A DNA stretch of 64,000 nucleotides from Paractinoplanes brasiliensis (GCF_004362215.1 NZ_SNWR01000001.1:3102001-3166000), one strand, 5' to 3'; counted from the first letter of the stretch, positions 33,699 to 41,891 are shown. Notes: a model not told the origin generated them from the letters alone. Translations and numbers: made by a program.

Positions 33699-34466
33699 CG
33701 CCTCGCCAGACGGTGCCGTGACGCTTTACGCCGCCACGCCTCGTCGGCTGCCGGCCCTCACCCCGCGACACGCCACTCCCTGCCGCGCCGCAACAGTCTC
33801 GGCGTCGACTGCGCTTCGTCTCCCCCGGCTCGATCCTTCTCCCGGTTCGGCATGACTCCCCCAGCCGACCCCGACCCCGATCTCGACCCCGATCTCGACC
33901 TCGATCTCGATCTCGACCTCGACCTCGACCTCGACCTCGACCTCGACCTCGACCTCGACCTCGACCTCGACCTCGACCTCGACGAATACAACGCCACCGC
34001 GCGACACCGACGTGACCGGCCGGCCGACCACAAGCCTCTGCCACCACCGCGCAACAGCAACCCGCACCCAGCAAAGCCAACGGCGACGATATCCGCAATA
34101 CAGGCAACAGCAGGCCACGGGCAACGACCCGCATATTTCGCACCAAGAGAATTGTCTCTTTTGTTCCCACCGAACACCCGCAACCGAACAACGGCATCTG
34201 CCACACGACAGGTGTTTTCCCGGCCTTGACCACAGCATGACGAGTTGCAGCCGGCCGCCGGCAAACAACGGCATGAAAACTCACCGCAACCACCACAAGA
34301 CAGCAACCAAAGAAATTCTTGAAAAACCCACAAGAGCGCAACCGAAAAACACGCGCCGCCACTCCGCACCCTTGGGTCGCGAAACGCTCACCATCCCAGG
34401 CTCGCGATCCCGAAACCGCATTCTCCCGCCCGACCGCGATCACAGCATCCGGCGTAGGGCCGGCGC
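33699..34466. other. Low-complexity, strand-skewed gene-free stretch
   Basis: No credible gene. After the hexamer microsatellite the plus strand becomes rich in A and C and poor in G and T (about 34000-34460), with GC content below the surroundings. Open frames here translate to low-complexity or Cys/Trp-rich nonsense. There is no T run or hairpin terminator for thpR that stands out. Confidence 0.5.
33867..33984. repeat. Hexanucleotide microsatellite (GACCTC)n
   Basis: About nineteen 6-bp units: GACCCC/GATCTC variants at the left, then uniform GACCTC units to 33984. In any frame it encodes alternating dipeptides (Asp-Leu on plus; Glu-Val or Arg-Ser on minus). Uniformity at one end and decay at the other suggests recent slippage growth. 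Confidence 0.9.
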
Positions 34467-35021
34467 CTAGCCCAGGACCAGCATCCAGCGCGGACCCCGC
34501 ATCCAGCGCGGGCCCAGTATCCAGCGCGGGCCCAGCCCCCATCGCAGGCCCATCACCCGGCCCAGCCCCCATCGCAGGCCCACCACTCGGCCCAGCCCCA
34601 TCTCACGCCCACCACCCAGCTCACGGCCAATACCCCGCTCACCGCCGGCACCCAACTCACCCCCAGCACCCAACTCACGTTCAACCGCCAGCGCACCCCC
34701 AACACCCAGGGCAGGACGAGCACCGAGCCGATCCGTTGCGGGGTCCGGAACAGCATTCCGCTCGCGAGCCGCAGCCCCGGCGGCCGTGACCTGCGCCGGC
34801 ACCTCCGAGTCATACGGCAGCAGCGCCGAACCCAGATAAGTCGCCCCACCACGACGCCGAAGCCAGCTCAACTTCCGCGCATGCCGCTGCCGAAGACCCC
34901 ACTCCCGACGACGCGCATGCTCACGCCGAAACTCATCGCCGGACGCCGAATAATTACGACGCCGCGTCCGATCACGCATCGAAGACGTTTCCGCCCGGCT
35001 GAACAAAGACAGCTGCGCCAT
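34467..35021 (-). CDS. Orphan protein with repetitive Gly/Arg/Trp tail
   Basis: 184 residues if it starts at ATG 35021 (MAQLSLFSRAETSSMRDRT). Residues 1-95 look like a compact basic helical protein (DEFRREHARRREWGLRQRHARK). The rest decays into repeats: GAGGELGAGGERG, then GLRWGLG and GPRW units from tandem DNA repeats near 34480-34600. The frame is open to ATG 35198, but a TTGACA promoter lies inside that extension, favouring 35021. Base composition is lower in GC than the neighbours. Function unknown; whether it is expressed is uncertain. Confidence 0.45.
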   Translation of the reverse strand: MAQLSLFSRAETSSMRDRTRRRNYSASGDEFRREHARRREWGLRQRHARKLSWLRRRGGATYLGSALLPYDSEVPAQVTAAGAAARERNAVPDPATDRLGARPALGVGGALAVERELGAGGELGAGGERGIGRELGGGREMGLGRVVGLRWGLGRVMGLRWGLGPRWILGPRWMRGPRWMLVLG

Positions 35022-35050
35022 GCCATTATTATTTCGAACCCGCCACTCAC

Positions 35051-35080
35051 GTTGTAAGCATTCGATCATGCCATTGTCAA
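35051..35080 (-). promoter_or_regulatory. Vegetative promoter of the orphan gene
   Basis: Minus strand TTGACA (35075-35080), 18-base spacer, TACAAC (35051-35056). The transcript would start about 20 bases before ATG 35021. Confidence 0.5.
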
Positions 35081-35269
35081 CGAATCGGAAAGTCGCAGGG
35101 AAAGGCTCTGGCTCACCTTCTGTGGTGACTTTCCGTAGCGTTTCTGCGTGCCACATGAGATCTGCCGTCGTGGAGAATTCGAGACCTCTATGTCTCACCC
35201 GGAGAACGACCGGGCGCGAATGAGCACCCGCTCAGCGAAATTTTGCACAAACCGTCTACCGATGTCAGT

Positions 35270-35352
35270 TGCAATTCGGGCCACCTCACCCCGCCGGACT
35301 CGCACTTGGCGATCGCGTCCCAGTCCGGGCCGGCCTCGGGCAGCCGCAGGAT
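35270..35352 (-). pseudogene. Fragment of an Rpf/transglycosylase-like domain
   Basis: Minus-strand codons read LPEAGPDWDAIAKCESGG, the conserved N-terminal signature of resuscitation-promoting-factor domains (W-D-x-I-A-x-C-E-S-G-G, with the catalytic Glu). After GG the sequence runs into VRWPELQLTSVDGLC, which no longer resembles the family. No start codon with a ribosome site and no signal peptide precede it. It is best read as the remains of a wall-lytic enzyme gene. Confidence 0.5.
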
Positions 35353-35391
35353 CCAGCGTTCATCACTTCGTGCTGGGCGCTGGATCCTGCG
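35345..35391. repeat. Perfect 14-bp inverted repeat
   Basis: Arms CGCAGGATCCAGCG and CGCTGGATCCTGCG around a 19-base spacer, with the Rpf-like fragment running into the left arm. It could be a terminator hairpin or the scar of a mobile element. No transposase is near. Confidence 0.75.
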
Positions 35392-35518
35392 CGCAGCACG
35401 ACAGTGATGAGCGGGCCGATGACCGCCAGAGCTACACAGAGCTACTAGCCGAAAGTGACCCAAGACCTCGCGAAAGGGATCGAACCTTCAGCGTTACGGC
35501 CCGACGTGTCCGGCCCGG

Positions 35519-36643
35519 TCATGGGAACAGGCTGCGGTGAAGGTCTGTCATCCGGAAGTCGCCGCCGTGGTGCGGGCTGCTCCAGACCAGCGCTTCGCCG
35601 GTCGCATCGGGCCCGACCATCGACACCTGGTAGTCCGGGTGCAGGCCGTCGTCACCGGCGGCGCGGCGGAACGTAACGGCCAGTCGGTCACCGGCCCGGC
35701 AGGGGATGCCGTCGAGCGAGAGCGGCGCATAGACAGGGGCCCAGCTGCGCGTATTGTCGGTGAGCGTGTCGATTTCCGCCACGGCGGAGGTGACCGCGAC
35801 GCGGGTCCAGAGCATCAGACCGGTCACCGTCACCGTCGCCGAGGAACTGCACCTCGGACGGGCGGCGAAACGGCTGACGTCGGGGACGTCGACGGTGAGC
35901 AGGGCGTCGGTGCTGGTGTCGGTTGCCGGTGGAGGTCGGCGGTGGTCGAACACGATCGACTCGATGGCTGCAGCGGTGGAAACGGGTAGCGCCGCGACTG
36001 GCCCACCGAGACAGAGCCGGACATCGAACGGCCGACCAACGGCGCTGAAAATCCGCTCGAGGTAGGGCAGGCTTTCGGTGGCGAAGGCCAGCTCGTACGC
36101 GGAGAGGTCGACCGCGGCCGCCCAGGTCTGAATCCGGAAGGGGATCCACGCGCAGTCCGGCGTGCAGAGGCGTTTCCGTGCGTCGGCGAGGACGGGGACG
36201 GCGCCTTCGGCGGAGGCGATGTTCCCGACGATCTCGGAGACGCAGACCTGCGCAGGCTCGGGCAGGCTCACGTCGGTGGACGGGCCGTTGATGACGGTGA
36301 TCCGGTCGGTCAGCCCAGCCGCTGCGACTGCTCGTGCGGCCTGGTCAGCGGCTTCGGTTTGCTGCTCGATCGCGTAGACGTGCCGGGCGCCGGCTTGGGC
36401 TGCGCGGATGGCCCAGAGCGCGTCACGGCCGGTCCCGATGTCTAGGACGACCTTGCCGCGGGCGGCGGCGTCGACAGCGTCACGGTAGGCGCGGACGCGC
36501 TTGTCGGGCAGGTCGAATCCGTCGTAGACGCTGTCGTCATAGATCGGGTACTCACCCATGGACGGAAACAGCGGAAACGACTGGGCGTATTCGGGAGCCG
36601 CACGCACCGCCAGCTCTCGGCTGCCCGCCCTGATGCCGGCCAT
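35519..36643 (-). CDS. Protein arginine methyltransferase-like enzyme (PRMT-like)
   Basis: 374 residues. A class I SAM fold with motif I DIGTGRDA (residues 68-75) and AIEQ for the ribose, then SEIVGNIASAE (136-146), placed like the double-Glu loop of PRMTs. A C-terminal beta-barrel-like part (ALPVSTAAAIESIVFDH onward) also matches PRMT layout. The N-terminal YAQSFPLFPSMGEYPIYD resembles the PRMT substrate cap. Bacterial PRMT-like enzymes are uncommon and mostly uncharacterised; the target may be a protein or a small molecule. Confidence 0.72.
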   Translation of the reverse strand: MAGIRAGSRELAVRAAPEYAQSFPLFPSMGEYPIYDDSVYDGFDLPDKRVRAYRDAVDAAARGKVVLDIGTGRDALWAIRAAQAGARHVYAIEQQTEAADQAARAVAAAGLTDRITVINGPSTDVSLPEPAQVCVSEIVGNIASAEGAVPVLADARKRLCTPDCAWIPFRIQTWAAAVDLSAYELAFATESLPYLERIFSAVGRPFDVRLCLGGPVAALPVSTAAAIESIVFDHRRPPPATDTSTDALLTVDVPDVSRFAARPRCSSSATVTVTGLMLWTRVAVTSAVAEIDTLTDNTRSWAPVYAPLSLDGIPCRAGDRLAVTFRRAAGDDGLHPDYQVSMVGPDATGEALVWSSPHHGGDFRMTDLHRSLFP

Positions 36644-36676
36644 GTTCAGTTCTTTCGTGACCGGTTCACGAGGTGC

Positions 36677-37282
36677 TCACCTTCCCTGCCGTGCCGTTGC
36701 CGCTTCCAGCCGGATGCCGTTGAGCAGCAGGTACAGGCCGTACGCGAATTGCCCCTCCGAGCCCACGATCGGCAGCGGGCCGTCCAGCATGCCCTCCAGC
36801 GCGTCGCTCACCTCTTGCCGGCGTGCGTCCTCCGATCCCGCGTCAACCGCCATCCGCAGACCGGCCGCCGAGTACGCGATCAGCGCCTGGAACGCCCGCA
36901 CCACGTCGGCCGGCCGCAACCCCGCCTCGGCCAGCGCCGCCGTCATCGCCCCCGCCAGCCGCCGTCCGGCCGGGCCCAGCGGCGGCCGCGAGGCGATATG
37001 TCCGGCAATTCCGGGATGCCGGAGAGCAGCGGACCGCATGCCGGACAGCAGCGTCTCGATTCGCCGATCCCACGGCTCACGGCCATCCGGAACCGGCACT
37101 TCCTCGGCCACCAGGTCGGCCACGGCGTCGAGCAGAGCCTGCCGGTTGGGGAAGTGGCGGTAAACAGCCATCGGGTCGCACCCCAGCTCGGCCGCGATCC
37201 GCCGCATGGACATCGCCTTTTCGCCCTCCCGGTCACCCAGCGCGAGCGTGGCCGAGGCGATCAGGGCAGGGGTCAGACGCAC
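36677..37282 (-). CDS. TetR-family regulator
   Basis: 201 residues from GTG 37282. HTH: MSMRRIAAELGCDPMAVYRHFPNRQALLDAVADL. The C-terminal domain is of the TetR_C type with Gly/Pro-rich loops. Two copies of GTCTAC-N3-GTAGAC lie in the short gap to the divergent membrane protein, one over its own -10 (TAGACT, seven bases before GTG). It probably represses itself and the neighbour and releases on binding an unknown ligand. Confidence 0.9.
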   Translation of the reverse strand: MRLTPALIASATLALGDREGEKAMSMRRIAAELGCDPMAVYRHFPNRQALLDAVADLVAEEVPVPDGREPWDRRIETLLSGMRSAALRHPGIAGHIASRPPLGPAGRRLAGAMTAALAEAGLRPADVVRAFQALIAYSAAGLRMAVDAGSEDARRQEVSDALEGMLDGPLPIVGSEGQFAYGLYLLLNGIRLEAATARQGR

Positions 37283-37289
37283 GGGCCGC

Positions 37290-37336
37290 AGTCTACGCTG
37301 TAGACATAGGCCGCGTGCAACGTCTACGGTGTAGAC
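37290..37336. promoter_or_regulatory. Twin TetR operators over divergent leaderless promoters
   Basis: GTCTACGCTGTAGAC at 37291-37305 and GTCTACGGTGTAGAC at 37322-37336: two perfect 6-bp dyads with 3-base spacers, centres 31 bp (three helical turns) apart. The left covers the minus -10 TAGACT (37290-37295); the right covers the plus -10 TACGGT and ends exactly where ATG 37337 begins. Confidence 0.8.
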
Positions 37337-37684
37337 ATGACCGTCGTAGCCTGGGGCCGACTCGTCGCGGCCGTCATCAGCGTGAGCACCTTCGCCTTCC
37401 TCTTCCTGCACGATTCGTGGCACACCGACAACATGTTCCTGGTGCCCGACCTGATCCTGATCGTCGCGCTCGCGGTGGCCGCGGTCCTCCCCGACCGCCC
37501 GGCCCGCACGGCACTGCCGGTCGCGTTCGCCTACACCGGCGGCGTGCTCGCAACGTCGGCCGCTTCCTACGCCGTACGCGACGAACTCGGCCTGCCCAGC
37601 CTCACGGGCGCCATCGTCGCCCTGGCACTGGCCGGCCTCATGACGGCCCAGCACCACCCACAGCCCGCAAAACCCCGGCCCTGA
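37337..37684 (+). CDS. Small four-helix membrane protein under TetR control
   Basis: 115 residues with four hydrophobic segments: LVAAVISVSTFAFLFLHDSW, MFLVPDLILIVALAVAAVLP, ALPVAFAYTGGVLATSAASY and LTGAIVALALAGLMTA. No family recognised. The message is probably leaderless, since the operator touches the ATG and TACGGT lies six bases before it. The divergent TetR gene and shared operators suggest inducible expression, perhaps in response to a toxic small molecule. Confidence 0.82.
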   Translation: MTVVAWGRLVAAVISVSTFAFLFLHDSWHTDNMFLVPDLILIVALAVAAVLPDRPARTALPVAFAYTGGVLATSAASYAVRDELGLPSLTGAIVALALAGLMTAQHHPQPAKPRP

Positions 37685-37940
37685 CCAGCACGGCTCATCA
37701 GCCTTGACCGCCCACAGCCCGCAAAGCCGAAAGCACCAAGGCAGAACGCCGCAAGGCTGCGGGTGAGTAGTGGGAGCCGACGTTTGCTGGTTCGGCACGG
37801 AGCCGATCGGCACAGCCAAGCGCCCCCGCGAAGACGGATCGGGACGGGAAAACCGGCCGACGTTGGCACGCGTCACCGCCGACATGGATCGGGCCGACGA
37901 GCCGACCGGCACGGCCGCGCACCAGCACCCACACCGACGG
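37685..37940. other. Intergenic region, nothing recognised
   Basis: 256 bases between convergent genes. The phrase CCCACAGCCCGCAAA occurs twice (near 37661 and 37711), a short direct repeat at the end of the membrane-protein gene and just after it. No gene or clear terminator. Confidence 0.4.
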
Positions 37941-38390
37941 TCAGCGGAGTGCGAGGCCCGCTGCTTCGAGGGCGCCCTCGACCCGTACGCGTTCGATCTC
38001 GCGGTCCATCCCGTCGAGCGGACGCAAGTTCTCCTGGACGCCCAGACACTCGCAGGCCAGGCAGAGCCGCTCGTCATAGGCGCGCATGACGGCCTCCAAC
38101 AGCAGCTCGCTCTCCAGTGTGATGCCACCCCGGCGCTGCCTGTCGAGCCGGCGCAGGTCGCGGGCCAGCCACTCGATCGGCGGTGGAGCCAGGCGGGCCA
38201 GCACGGCGTCCGGTTCGATGTCGCGGATGTCGCGGTCGAGGCAGGTCAGCGTGCGGGCCTGGGCGGGACAGTCGGCCCACGCGCGCCTGCGGCGGAACTC
38301 GTCCCGCCGTAGAGCGACCGCTACCGCGTAGGGCACGGTCAAGGGAAGAACGAGCGCCACCGTGAGCACGACAACGTGCGCAAGGGCCAC
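37941..38390 (-). CDS. Single-pass membrane protein of unknown function
   Basis: 149 residues. One N-terminal membrane helix (VVVLTVALVLPLTVPYAVAVAL) is followed by a charged Arg/Asp/Leu-rich cytosolic helical region with Cys pairs (CPAQARTLTC, CLACECLG). No family recognised. TAGCGT six bases before GTG 38390 suggests a leaderless message, which supports the start. Confidence 0.7.
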   Translation of the reverse strand: MALAHVVVLTVALVLPLTVPYAVAVALRRDEFRRRRAWADCPAQARTLTCLDRDIRDIEPDAVLARLAPPPIEWLARDLRRLDRQRRGGITLESELLLEAVMRAYDERLCLACECLGVQENLRPLDGMDREIERVRVEGALEAAGLALR

Positions 38391-38449
38391 GCACTGACGC
38401 TAAAGGGGAACCGCCCCGGACCGGAATAGGATTTCCTGCCAAATACCCG

Positions 38450-39763
38450 TCAGGCGGCCGTGGGCAGCTTCGCCGGGGCGGGCTGATCGAGGTCGACCGG
38501 CGGCACCAGGGTGAGCCGGGGCCGGGGCCGCAGGGTCATCTCGATCCGCTCGCCGTTGCTGCGGAGCTGCCAGAACAGCGCGACAACGGCGGCGACGAAG
38601 CAGACGATGCCGGCGCCCGAGATGCTGGAGGCCACCCCGAAGTGCTCGCCCCACCAACCGGCCAAGGATGCCCCGATCGGGGTGGTGCCGAGGAACACCA
38701 GCACGTAGATCGCCATGACCCGGCCGCGGTACTCCGGATCGACGCCCATCTGCACGCGGTGGTTCGCCGCCTGGGCCAGGTAGATCGAGAAGAACCCGGT
38801 CGGGACCAGGACGAGCATGGCGACCACGAAGTTGGGCGCGAAGCCGACCGCGAATTCGAGGGCGCCGAACGCGATCGCGGCCCCGATCACGATGTAGGCG
38901 CTGGGCCGGGCCCGGCGGGCGCTGCCGGCCAGGGCCCCTCCGAGGGCGCCTACGGCCAGGGCCGTGGTGAGCAGCCCGAATGTGGACGGACCAGCGTTGA
39001 AATCGATCTTGGCCAGCGCGGCCAGAGTGACCGGGAAGTTGAAGCCGATCATGCCGACCACGAACATCAGGGCGATCGGCAGCACCAGGTCGGAGCGCCG
39101 GCCGACGTAGCGGAGACCGTCGAGGATGCGGGCGTCCTTCTTGGCCTGCCGGGCGGCCGGCCGCAGCTCCGACGTGCGCATGGCGGCATAACTGAAGATC
39201 GGGGCGATCGCGACCGCCGTGGAGATCAGGAAGACCGGCCCGGTGCCGAAGAGCGCGAGCGCGACACCGGCCAGGGCCGGTCCGCCGATGCGCGCGGTGT
39301 TGAAGGTGGCCGCCGAGAGAGCGAGCGCGTTGGGCAGCAGCCGCAGCTCGACGAGTTCGGAGACGAACGCCTGCCGGACCGGGGTCTCGACCGCGTTGGC
39401 GATGCCGAGCAGACCGGCGAAGAGGAAGACGTGCCAGAGCTGGACGTGTCCCGAGGCGACGATGACGGCGAGAGCGACAGCGGTGACCGCGAACGCCGTG
39501 TTTGCCATGATCAGCAGGCGCCGCTTGTCGAAGCGGTCGGCGAGTTTCCCGGCGTACAGGGTCAGCAGCAGGACGGGCAGGAACTGGAGCGACGTCACCA
39601 GGCCGAGGGCGCTGGGCGAGTTGCCGGACAGGTCGAGCACGAGCCAGTCCTGGGCGGTGAACATCATCCACACGCCGACCAGCTTCACGAGCTGGCCGAT
39701 GGCGAAGAGTCGGTAGTTGCGAACCCTGAGGGACCGGAAAGTGGTGTTCAGCACGGACCGCAC
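38450..39763 (-). CDS. MFS transporter (MarR-linked exporter)
   Basis: 437 residues, about twelve helices, EntS/MFS_3 type: FRSLRVRNYRLFAIGQLVKLVGVWM at the start and YAGKLADRFDKRRLLIMAN as the loop 2-3 motif. GTG start with AGGAGG nine bases upstream. The MarR gene lies 67 bases upstream in the same direction, so this is a probable drug or metabolite exporter controlled by that repressor. Substrate unknown. Confidence 0.86.
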   Translation of the reverse strand: MRSVLNTTFRSLRVRNYRLFAIGQLVKLVGVWMMFTAQDWLVLDLSGNSPSALGLVTSLQFLPVLLLTLYAGKLADRFDKRRLLIMANTAFAVTAVALAVIVASGHVQLWHVFLFAGLLGIANAVETPVRQAFVSELVELRLLPNALALSAATFNTARIGGPALAGVALALFGTGPVFLISTAVAIAPIFSYAAMRTSELRPAARQAKKDARILDGLRYVGRRSDLVLPIALMFVVGMIGFNFPVTLAALAKIDFNAGPSTFGLLTTALAVGALGGALAGSARRARPSAYIVIGAAIAFGALEFAVGFAPNFVVAMLVLVPTGFFSIYLAQAANHRVQMGVDPEYRGRVMAIYVLVFLGTTPIGASLAGWWGEHFGVASSISGAGIVCFVAAVVALFWQLRSNGERIEMTLRPRPRLTLVPPVDLDQPAPAKLPTAA

Positions 39764-39830
39764 GCGGTTGTGCCTCCTGTTCGGTCGTACGCGTCATCGT
39801 CACGTGACGAAGCGCCGCGTAGCCGAACCC

Positions 39831-40280
39831 TCAGGCGCGTGAGATCTTTTGCAGGATCTCGGACGCCTTGGCCAGGGTTTCCCGTTCGTCGGGCGTCAGG
39901 TCGGCCAGGTGCGTGGCCAGCCATTCGTTTCGCGCCTTCTCGAACTGGGCGTGCACGGCCCGCCCCTGCTCGGTGGCCGACAGGATCACCTGCCGGCCAT
40001 CGGTCGGGTGCGGCGCCCGCACGACCAGGCCGCGTTCCTCCAGCTTCCCGACGATCTTGGTCATCGTCGGGGGCTGGACACGTTCGACGTCGGCGAGCTC
40101 GCGCGGGGTCAGCGCGCCGGCCAGCTGGAGGCTGGTCAGCGCGGAGAGCTGGCTGAAGGTGAGATCACCGACCGGGCGGGCCTGCCTGACCCGCCGGTTC
40201 AGCCGCATGATCGCCTCGCGCAGGGTCTTGGCCAGCTCGTCGGCTGTGCCTCGATCCGCCACCACGGGCCACTCCATCAC
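39831..40280 (-). CDS. MarR-family regulator
   Basis: 149 residues. Winged helix: ALTPRELADVERVQPPTMTKIVGKLEERGLVVR and wing APHPTDGRQVILSATEQG. The -10 TAGGCT lies seven bases before GTG 40280 (an ATG follows directly), and a 13-bp dyad overlaps it, so it is autoregulated. It is followed by an MFS exporter, the common MarR-pump arrangement. Confidence 0.9.
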   Translation of the reverse strand: MMEWPVVADRGTADELAKTLREAIMRLNRRVRQARPVGDLTFSQLSALTSLQLAGALTPRELADVERVQPPTMTKIVGKLEERGLVVRAPHPTDGRQVILSATEQGRAVHAQFEKARNEWLATHLADLTPDERETLAKASEILQKISRA

Positions 40281-40285
40281 GGTTC

Positions 40286-40298
40286 TTAGCCTAGCTAA
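40286..40298. promoter_or_regulatory. MarR operator dyad over the -10
   Basis: TTAGC-CTA-GCTAA, a perfect 5-3-5 dyad. It covers the minus-strand -10 hexamer TAGGCT (40288-40293). A further half site GGCTAA lies at about 40306. Confidence 0.65.
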
Positions 40299-40348
40299 TG
40301 AGCTTGGCTAACGACATGGGAAACGGGCATGACCTCGATCACCGCAGG

Positions 40349-41773
40349 TCACAGGACCCAAGTCTCCAACGGACCGCGCAGGAAGTAGAGGACGAAGAGC
40401 ACCGCCACCCCGTACAGGATGGGGTGGATCTCGCGGGCCCGGCCGGTGACCGCCTTGAGGAGCACGTAGGTGATGATCCCGGCGCCGATGCCGTTGGAGA
40501 TCGAATACGTGAACGGCATCAGCGTGATGGCCAGGAACGCGGGCACGGCAATGGTGTAGTCGTCCCACTCGATCTGCCGCACCGCGGTCATCATCAGGAA
40601 GCCGACCACGACGAGCGCCGTCGACGCCGCCTCGAACGGCACCACCGAGACCAGCGGGGCCAGGAACATGGCGAGCAGGAAGAGCACGCCGGTCACCAGG
40701 TTGGCGGCACCGGTGCGAGCGCCCTCACCGACACCGGCGGCGCTTTCGATGTACGAGGTGTTGCTGGACACGCTGGCAGCACCACCGGCGGCGGCCGCGA
40801 CCGAATCGACGAGCAGGATTTCCTTCGTACGCGGGGGCATGCCCTCGGAGTCGAGAAGCTCGCCTTCCTGGCCGACAGCGACCATCGTGCCCATGGTGTC
40901 GAAGAAGTCGGTGATCAGCAGCGTGAAGATGAACATGATCACGACCAGCCACCCGGCACGCGACCACGAGTCGAGGACGTTGAAGTGTCCCAGCAGAGAC
41001 AGGTCGGGCGAGCTGACGATCTTTTCCGGCAGCTTGGGGGTGTTCAGCGACCAGCCCTTGGGATGCGCGATCGCCTCGACGATGATCGCCAGCACGGTGC
41101 TGCCGAGGATGCCGATCAGGATCGCGCCGCGCACCTTGCGGGCGAACAGCACCAGCGTGAACAGCAGGCCGGCCACGAAGACGACGGTGGGCCAGGTCGA
41201 CAGCTTGCCGCCGATGCCGAGCTCGACCGGGACGGTGGTGTTGGCGGCGTCCGGGATGCGGCGGACGAAGCCCGCGTCGACCAGGCCGATGATCATCAGG
41301 AACAGGCCGATGCCGACGCCGATCGCCGTCTTGAGCTGGGTCGGAACGGCGCGGAAGACCATCGTACGAAGGCCGGTCAGCACCAGGATCGCGATCAGCA
41401 CACCCTCGATGACCACCAGGCCCATCGCGTCGGCCCAGGTCATCTCGGGGGCGATCTCGTACGCGACCAGCGCGTTCACGCCCAGACCGGCGGCCAGCGC
41501 GAGCGGGAAACGGGCCACCACGCCCATCAGGATCGTCATCACGCCGGCCACCAGGGCGGTGCCGGCGGCCAGCGCGGTGATGGCCAGCTGAGCGCCGTCG
41601 CCGTCGACCCCGTTGCCCAGGATCAGCGGGTTGAGCACCACGATGTAGGCCATCGTGAAGAAGGTGGCCAGGCCACCGCGAACCTCCCGGCCCAAGGTCG
41701 AACCTCGCGCCGAGATCTCAAAGAACCGATCGAAACTGTTTTTCGGCGTACGGGTATCGGCTGCGGTGGTCAT
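40349..41773 (-). CDS. NCS2-family purine permease (AzgA/PbuG type)
   Basis: 474 residues, about fourteen membrane segments. Family landmarks: REVRGGLATFFTMAYIVVLNP near the start, LAAGLGVNALVAYEIAP, LLITDFFDTMGTMVAVG with the transport Asp/Glu region and SSNTSYIESAAGVGEGARTG. It takes up hypoxanthine, guanine or adenine with protons. It stands alone between the MarR gene and DUF2530. No purine riboswitch or dyad was seen in front of it. Confidence 0.9.
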   Translation of the reverse strand: MTTAADTRTPKNSFDRFFEISARGSTLGREVRGGLATFFTMAYIVVLNPLILGNGVDGDGAQLAITALAAGTALVAGVMTILMGVVARFPLALAAGLGVNALVAYEIAPEMTWADAMGLVVIEGVLIAILVLTGLRTMVFRAVPTQLKTAIGVGIGLFLMIIGLVDAGFVRRIPDAANTTVPVELGIGGKLSTWPTVVFVAGLLFTLVLFARKVRGAILIGILGSTVLAIIVEAIAHPKGWSLNTPKLPEKIVSSPDLSLLGHFNVLDSWSRAGWLVVIMFIFTLLITDFFDTMGTMVAVGQEGELLDSEGMPPRTKEILLVDSVAAAAGGAASVSSNTSYIESAAGVGEGARTGAANLVTGVLFLLAMFLAPLVSVVPFEAASTALVVVGFLMMTAVRQIEWDDYTIAVPAFLAITLMPFTYSISNGIGAGIITYVLLKAVTGRAREIHPILYGVAVLFVLYFLRGPLETWVL

Positions 41774-41891
41774 GCGGACCTCTCCGGATCACGAGGAAAC
41801 GTCGCGGGCATGGTCTCAGCCCTCGATGACCTGCGCAAAACCTGGCTGTGTCGGCCCTGTCACAGGAGCCCTCCGGTGATCCCCGCGGACC

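Noticed and set aside
33852..34229. Open frame encoding a long Asp-Leu repeat protein across the microsatellite
   Set aside because: Its core is the hexamer repeat in one of several equally open frames; the rest has no coding bias, ribosome site or recognisable fold.
33631..34572. Minus-strand frames through the same region (Gly/Ala, Cys/Trp and Arg/Ser-rich)
   Set aside because: Open only because of the A/C-rich skew and the repeat; they overlap thpR and each other and lack any domain.
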